A stretch of DNA of 64,000 bases, taken from contig NZ_CP032416.1 of assembly GCF_003600355.1 (NCBI RefSeq), positions 888,183 to 952,182 of the forward strand, in the 5' to 3' direction. Position numbers and translations under genes: made by a program. Below the pieces are notes generated by a model. That model ran no database searches and was not told the DNA's origin. It saw nothing but the letters and a program-made list of their open reading frames with translations. Below, in pieces: positions 62,803 to 64,000 of the stretch. The DNA is from Clostridium fermenticellae. GTDB taxonomy: Bacteria; Bacillota; Clostridia; Clostridiales; Clostridiaceae. Numbering within the stretch: the first letter of the stretch is position 1; each line of letters starts with the position of its first letter.

Positions 62803-64000
62803 GTTGAACCTTAACATAAGATGTATTTAAATATACAAAGTGTGCTCTACCTTCTGCCAAATCTAATAGTTGAACCTTAACATAAGATGTATTTAAATAA
62901 TGCTTCTTCATAATATATTGGACATAAATCTTGTTGAACCTTAACATAAGATGTATTTAAATTTATAAATTTTATATTCAGGTAATGATTTAACAATAGT
63001 TGAACCTTAACATAAGATGTATTTAAATTAAAATATGAAAAATAAGGCTCTTGAACAACTTGAAGTTGAACCTTAACATAAGATGTATTTAAATTTTGTT
63101 CCATTTAACAGTTCTAAGATACTTTGATCTGTTGAACCTTAACATAAGATGTATTTAAATCCTTCATGACGATATATAGCACACTTTAAATATTCAGTTG
63201 AACCTTAACATAAGATGTATTTAAATATATATATTAATATACAGTACTATGATATATTACATGTTGAACCTTAACATAAGATGTATTTAAATTTTCCTCT
63301 TCCATAAGATGGTTATATAAGTCCATGTTGAACCTTAACATAAGATGTATTTAAATGTGGTATTTTTTAATTTGTTTACCTCCTTTAAAGCGTTGAACCT
63401 TAACATAAGATGTATTTAAATTGGTATTATATTTAAAATATATGCTATATGAACCTTCGTTGAACCTTAACATAAGATGTATTTAAATTTATGATATTAT
63501 TATACCATGAATGAAGTAACGTGTGGTTGAACCTTAACATAAGATGTATTTAAATTGCGAATTATCAGTTTGCCATCCTTTTAATTCTTTTGTTGAACCT
63601 TAACATAAGATGTATTTAAATATATCTATATTTATCATCTCATTTATTTATTTTTGTTGAACCTTAACATAAGATGTATTTAAATATAAATTCTTTACAT
63701 GAATTAAATTCTAATGCTTTAGTTGAACCTTAACATAAGATGTATTTAAATTGGAGAAATAATGAGGAAGTTAACGCTGAGCTTGAGTTGAACCTTAACA
63801 TAAGATGTATTTAAATAGCACAAAACATGGCAAATGCAACGCCATTTGATTGTTGAACCTTAACATAAGATGTATTTAAATAGGTTTAGGTATATATGAA
63901 GTTGTTGATAGGGGTGGGTTGAACCTTAACATAAGATGTATTTAAATTTATATTATATAATGTAACATATATATATAAATATAGTTGAACCTTAACATAA
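62803..64000 (+). CRISPR. CRISPR array, 18 full repeats plus a partial, 18 spacers, continues past the window
   Basis: The repeat is 30 bp, starts GTTGAACC, has CTTAACATAAGATG in the middle and ends ATTTAAAT. All complete copies look identical. Starts: 62803, 62869, 62933, 62999, 63065, 63131, 63197, 63263, 63327, 63392, 63459, 63526, 63592, 63656, 63722, 63787, 63852, 63918, and 63984 (cut after 17 bases). Spacers are 34-37 bp and all different. The repeat resembles those of clostridial type I-B systems, as I recall from C. tyrobutyricum. No cas genes are visible here. Confidence 0.97.

Noticed and set aside
62877-63104. Minus-strand ORF of 75 codons across the CRISPR array
   Set aside because: It is read-through of repeats and spacers; the same NLNTSYVKVQ block recurs once per repeat, so it is not a gene.
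62803-64000. Spacers targeting the prophage element in this window
   Set aside because: By eye no spacer matches the element's genes; a proper search was not possible, so this is only a negative impression.

Overview
The window is about 70% A+T, with strong Shine-Dalgarno sites, genes for endospore formation, and a 30-bp CRISPR repeat of the type I-B style known from clostridia. It comes from a spore-forming Clostridium (sensu stricto). The C. tyrobutyricum / C. kluyveri / C. ljungdahlii group is my best guess, but the species cannot be fixed from sequence alone.

Region 1 (1-7.1 kb) is housekeeping and metabolism: an FMN-dependent alpha-hydroxy-acid oxidoreductase, a convergent arginine/lysine decarboxylase, phosphoglucomutase, a TPR protein and GalU. 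PgcA and GalU supply UDP-glucose to region 2. Region 2 (7.1-26.2 kb) is one long co-directional cell-surface polysaccharide locus behind an 860-bp leader holding attenuator-like hairpins. It encodes a PglF/CapD-type dehydratase, a WbpA-WbpB-WbpD nucleotide-sugar branch, three GT4/GT2 glycosyltransferases, two Wzy/O-antigen-ligase-like membrane proteins, two MurJ-like flippases, a secreted beta-helix protein with cell-wall-binding (CWB2) repeats, a PglC-like initiating phosphosugar transferase and a WecB/TagA/CpsF transferase. No aminotransferase is present, although both sugar pathways need one.

Region 3 (26.2-37.3 kb) starts with an orphan adenine methyltransferase that strongly resembles C. 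difficile CamA. It is followed by spermidine synthase, the spoIIAA-spoIIAB-sigF operon, spoVAC-AD-AE, a class A penicillin-binding protein, yunB, hpt and a small membrane protein. Region 4 (37.5-44.4 kb) holds HflX with a JAMM-like N-terminal domain, a nucleotidyltransferase, a MocR-type regulator, a HEAT-repeat protein, a YigZ protein and YebC. Four copies of a palindromic MITE-like repeat, in exactly two sizes (256 and 118 bp), lie directly behind genes in regions 1, 3 and 4.

Region 5 (44.33-62.36 kb) is an integrated prophage-like element bounded by perfect 62-bp direct repeats of the 3' end of yebC. Its phage part is decaying: the integrase has an in-frame TGA, the tail tape-measure gene is cut by an ISLre2-type insertion sequence, and a small nuclease-like gene is frameshifted. 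Its cargo looks intact: a SIR2-domain protein (candidate anti-phage defence), a serine resolvase, and a five-gene cluster of zinc-ribbon/TPR/FxLYD membrane proteins. Region 6 (62.36-64.0 kb) has a relic of what may be a second integrase start and a CRISPR array of 18 complete repeats plus one cut by the window edge. No cas genes are in the window.

The best candidates for something new are the SIR2 gene with its neighbouring wobble-paired hairpin, the zinc-ribbon membrane cluster, the CWB2-like repeats in a phage tape-measure protein, the JAMM-HflX fusion, and the CamA-like methyltransferase placed between surface-polymer and sporulation genes.
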